Origin: an uncultured Lachnobacterium sp.
GTDB taxonomy: Bacteria; Bacillota; Clostridia; Lachnospirales; Lachnospiraceae
Assembly: GCA_945971355.1 (NCBI GenBank)
Contig: CAMFPD010000003.1
Span: forward strand, 1-36,062
Length of the DNA: 36,062 nt
Direction of reading: 5' to 3'
The notes beneath the pieces are model-generated. The model saw nothing but the letters and a program-made list of their open reading frames with translations. It was not told where the DNA came from and ran no database searches. Every line of letters starts with the position of its first letter. Position 1 is the stretch's first letter. The translations under genes were made by a program, and so were the position numbers. Below are positions 34,436 through 36,062 of the stretch, piece by piece.

Positions 34436-35110
34436 ATGGAAAATGCTAAAATTAAAAATCTCTATAATTTAGAGGAGACAATTGCAGGAGAATATCTGTC
34501 CCAGTTTGAGTATCCATGGGAAGCCCTGGAGGGAATCGGTGATTATATAAAAAAAATTGGTCCAACACTTGATCCAAATAAATTTGAGATGCAGGGAGAG
34601 GATGTATGGGTAGCAAAGAGTGCCAAGGTATTCCCAAGTGCATATCTCAATGGACCACTTATTATAGATGAGGATGCAGAAGTTAGGCACTGTGCATTTA
34701 TCAGAGGAAACGCAATCGTTGGAAAAGGGGCTGTTGTTGGGAATTCAACAGAGCTTAAGAATGTAATTATTTTTAATTCTGTACAGGTGCCACATTACAA
34801 TTATGTGGGAGATTCTATTCTTGGATACAAATCTCACATGGGAGCAGGTTCAATTACATCAAATGTAAAGTCAGACAAAACTCTTGTTGTAGTTAAGGAC
34901 TGCTATGACTCAAAGGAGGAAATAGCAACGGGACGTAAAAAGTTTGGAGCAATGCTTGGAGATTATGTGGAGGTTGGATGCAATTCTGTATTAAATCCAG
35001 GAACTGTAATTGGAAGAAACTCCAATATTTACCCAGTATCAAGGGTTAGAGGTGTTGTTCCAGCTAATTCAATTTTCAAGGATAAAGATAATGTTATACA
35101 AAAACAGTAA
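34436..35110 (+). CDS. Left-handed beta-helix protein (UDP-GlcNAc pyrophosphorylase C-terminal-like)
   Basis: Protein of 224 residues made mostly of hexapeptide repeats of the left-handed beta-helix (VWVAKSAKVFPSAYLNGPLIIDEDAEVRHCAFIRG..., then IVGKGAVVGNSTELKNVI and later VEVGCNSVLNPGTVIGRNSNIYP). It resembles the acetyltransferase half of GlmU/sugar-1-phosphate enzymes but lacks the nucleotidyltransferase half, so it may be a sugar or nucleotide-sugar acyltransferase; the substrate is unknown. GGAGG is well placed before ATG 34436; the track frame from 34340 overlaps topB and is rejected. Probably the last gene of the ATPase-topB transcript. Confidence 0.8.
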   Translation: MENAKIKNLYNLEETIAGEYLSQFEYPWEALEGIGDYIKKIGPTLDPNKFEMQGEDVWVAKSAKVFPSAYLNGPLIIDEDAEVRHCAFIRGNAIVGKGAVVGNSTELKNVIIFNSVQVPHYNYVGDSILGYKSHMGAGSITSNVKSDKTLVVVKDCYDSKEEIATGRKKFGAMLGDYVEVGCNSVLNPGTVIGRNSNIYPVSRVRGVVPANSIFKDKDNVIQKQ

Positions 35111-35178
35111 AAAAACTCGAAAATTGAATATAACCACTAGACTTATGGCGAAAAATATGTAAAAATGCAAAAGGAATG

Positions 35179-35207
35179 TTAAAGCAGTAACAATGTTTTA
35201 ATATAAG
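35179..35207 (+). promoter_or_regulatory. Probable promoter of the NifU-like/GGGtGRT pair
   Basis: TTAAAG and TATAAG with 17 bases between, 28 bases before the start codon in an otherwise featureless AT-rich spacer. Confidence 0.35.
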
Positions 35208-35235
35208 ACAATTTATAAGTGAAAGGAGTCTTAAA

Positions 35236-35928
35236 ATGATTTACACTAAGGAAGTAGAAAACATGTGTCCTGTAGCTAAGGGCGCAAAACATGAGCCAGC
35301 TCCTATCCCAGAAGAAGGAAAATGGGTTCATTCCAAAAAAATTGAGGATATTTCAGGTTTTACTCATGGAGTAGGCTGGTGTGCACCACAGCAGGGTGCT
35401 TGTAAGCTTTCTCTCAACGTAAAGAATGGAATTATCGAAGAGGCACTCGTAGAGACAATCGGATGTTCTGGTATGACACATTCAGCAGCTATGGCAGCTG
35501 AAATCTTACAGGGAAAGACAATTCTCGAGGCTTTAAATACAGACTTAGTTTGTGATGCTATTAATACAGCTATGAGAGAGCTTTTCTTACAGATTGTTTA
35601 CGGACGTACACAGTCTGCATTCTCTGATGATGGACTTGCAATCGGTGCTGGTCTTGAGGATTTAGGAAAGGGACTTCGCTCTCAGGTTGGTACAATGTAC
35701 GCAACAAAAGAGAAGGGTGTTCGTTACCTTGAGATGGCAGAGGGATATGTAACAGGAATCGCTCTTGATGAGAACAATGAAGTAATCGGATATCAGTTCG
35801 TTTCTCTTGGAAAGATGACTGACTTTATCAAGAAGGGTGACGATCCTAACACAGCTTGGGAGAAAGCAAAGGGCCAGTATGGTCGTGTTGCTGACGCTGC
35901 TAAGATCATCGATCCTAGACAGGAATAG
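35236..35928 (+). CDS. NifU-like iron-sulfur scaffold family protein
   Basis: Protein of 230 residues. The central part has the NifU/IscU-like N-terminal scaffold pattern: GWCAPQQGACKLSL, VETIGCSGMTHSAAMAAEIL and LVCDAINTAMRELFLQIVYGR, giving three conserved cysteines at scaffold-like spacing. The remainder (after ~145) is a family-specific extension. In clostridia this gene is regularly followed by a GGGtGRT-family gene, as here, so a joint but undefined role is likely. AAAGGAG precedes the ATG; codon use (many GTT/GCT/CTT) suggests high expression compared with neighbours. True Fe-S assembly activity is unproven. Confidence 0.82.
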   Translation: MIYTKEVENMCPVAKGAKHEPAPIPEEGKWVHSKKIEDISGFTHGVGWCAPQQGACKLSLNVKNGIIEEALVETIGCSGMTHSAAMAAEILQGKTILEALNTDLVCDAINTAMRELFLQIVYGRTQSAFSDDGLAIGAGLEDLGKGLRSQVGTMYATKEKGVRYLEMAEGYVTGIALDENNEVIGYQFVSLGKMTDFIKKGDDPNTAWEKAKGQYGRVADAAKIIDPRQE

Positions 35929-35962
35929 TCAGTAATATTTAGAGAAAGGAGAATAGATAAAA

Positions 35963-36062
35963 ATGGCTTTATTTGAATCATATGAAAGAAGAATTGACCA
36001 GATTAACGCTGTATTAAACAGCTATGGTATCAGCTCAATTGAAGAAGCTGAAAAAATTACAA
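35963..36062 (+). CDS. GGGtGRT-family protein, 5' end (cut by window edge)
   Basis: The start MALFESYERRIDQINAVLNSYGISSIEEAEKIT matches the conserved opening of the GGGtGRT proteins (about 330 residues, named for a C-terminal motif outside the window). Function is unknown. AAAGGAG lies ten bases before the ATG, 34 bases after the NifU-like gene, so the two form an operon. Confidence 0.8.
   Translation, partial: MALFESYERRIDQINAVLNSYGISSIEEAEKIT

Noticed and set aside
1-36062. CRISPR array, prophage, complete insertion sequence, tRNA or rRNA
   Set aside because: No regular short repeats with spacers, no transposase or phage genes, and no cloverleaf or rRNA hallmarks were seen.

Overview
The window looks like a chromosomal segment of an anaerobic, low-GC Gram-positive bacterium, most likely a motile, plant-fibre-using Lachnospiraceae member of the Butyrivibrio/Roseburia type. 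I infer this from AT-rich codon use with AGGAGG-type ribosome binding sites, the protein families present (ferredoxin-tailed aldo/keto reductase, QueH, NifU-like protein plus GGGtGRT pair, CapA lipoprotein) and a complete glucuronate pathway. I see no tRNA, rRNA, CRISPR array, prophage or complete insertion sequence.

Layout. 1-311: a truncated gene end and a small coding remnant. 312-6211: a signalling block with a soluble sugar-binding-protein/GGDEF fusion, a tyrosine-phosphatase remnant lacking its middle, a Cache-type chemotaxis receptor, a double-domain hemerythrin and an AraC regulator. 6388-12360: a five-gene hexuronate operon in pathway order (uxuA, uxuB, kdgA, kdgK, uxaC) that takes D-glucuronate to pyruvate and glyceraldehyde-3-phosphate, transcribed away from the AraC gene, its likely regulator. 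12483-13074: a YefM/YoeB toxin-antitoxin pair with its own consensus promoter and a palindrome at the start point. 13116-17345: Xaa-Pro aminopeptidase, Fe-S aldo/keto reductase, CapA-like lipoprotein and ThrH phosphatase. 17472-20094: a zinc/cadmium export operon (separate HMA protein, P1B ATPase, ArsR repressor) with a consensus promoter and a matching operator. 20212-24737: a membrane diguanylate cyclase overlapping a methyltransferase, then a GlgX/isoamylase-type debranching enzyme. 24753-25417: a 665-base stretch without a credible gene. 25418-28816: queH, argH and asd. 28957-35110: a degenerate AAA ATPase with a DUF234-like tail, a very long topoisomerase III with six C-terminal cysteine repeats, and a left-handed beta-helix protein. 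35236-end: a NifU-like protein and the start of a GGGtGRT protein.

The most interesting part is the gene-free stretch after glgX. About 450 bases (24776-25224) have clearly higher GC than their neighbours and fold into nested long-range helices, including a 23-position complementary pair about 200 bases apart. I read it as a large structured noncoding RNA of unidentified class. It may belong to a known large clostridial class such as raiA, which I cannot test here. Other points of note are the six-repeat topoisomerase tail next to an ATPase whose P-loop and nuclease-like motifs are both eroded, a second hemerythrin domain missing one metal-ligand histidine, and an ArsR repressor carrying both classical metal-site motifs.
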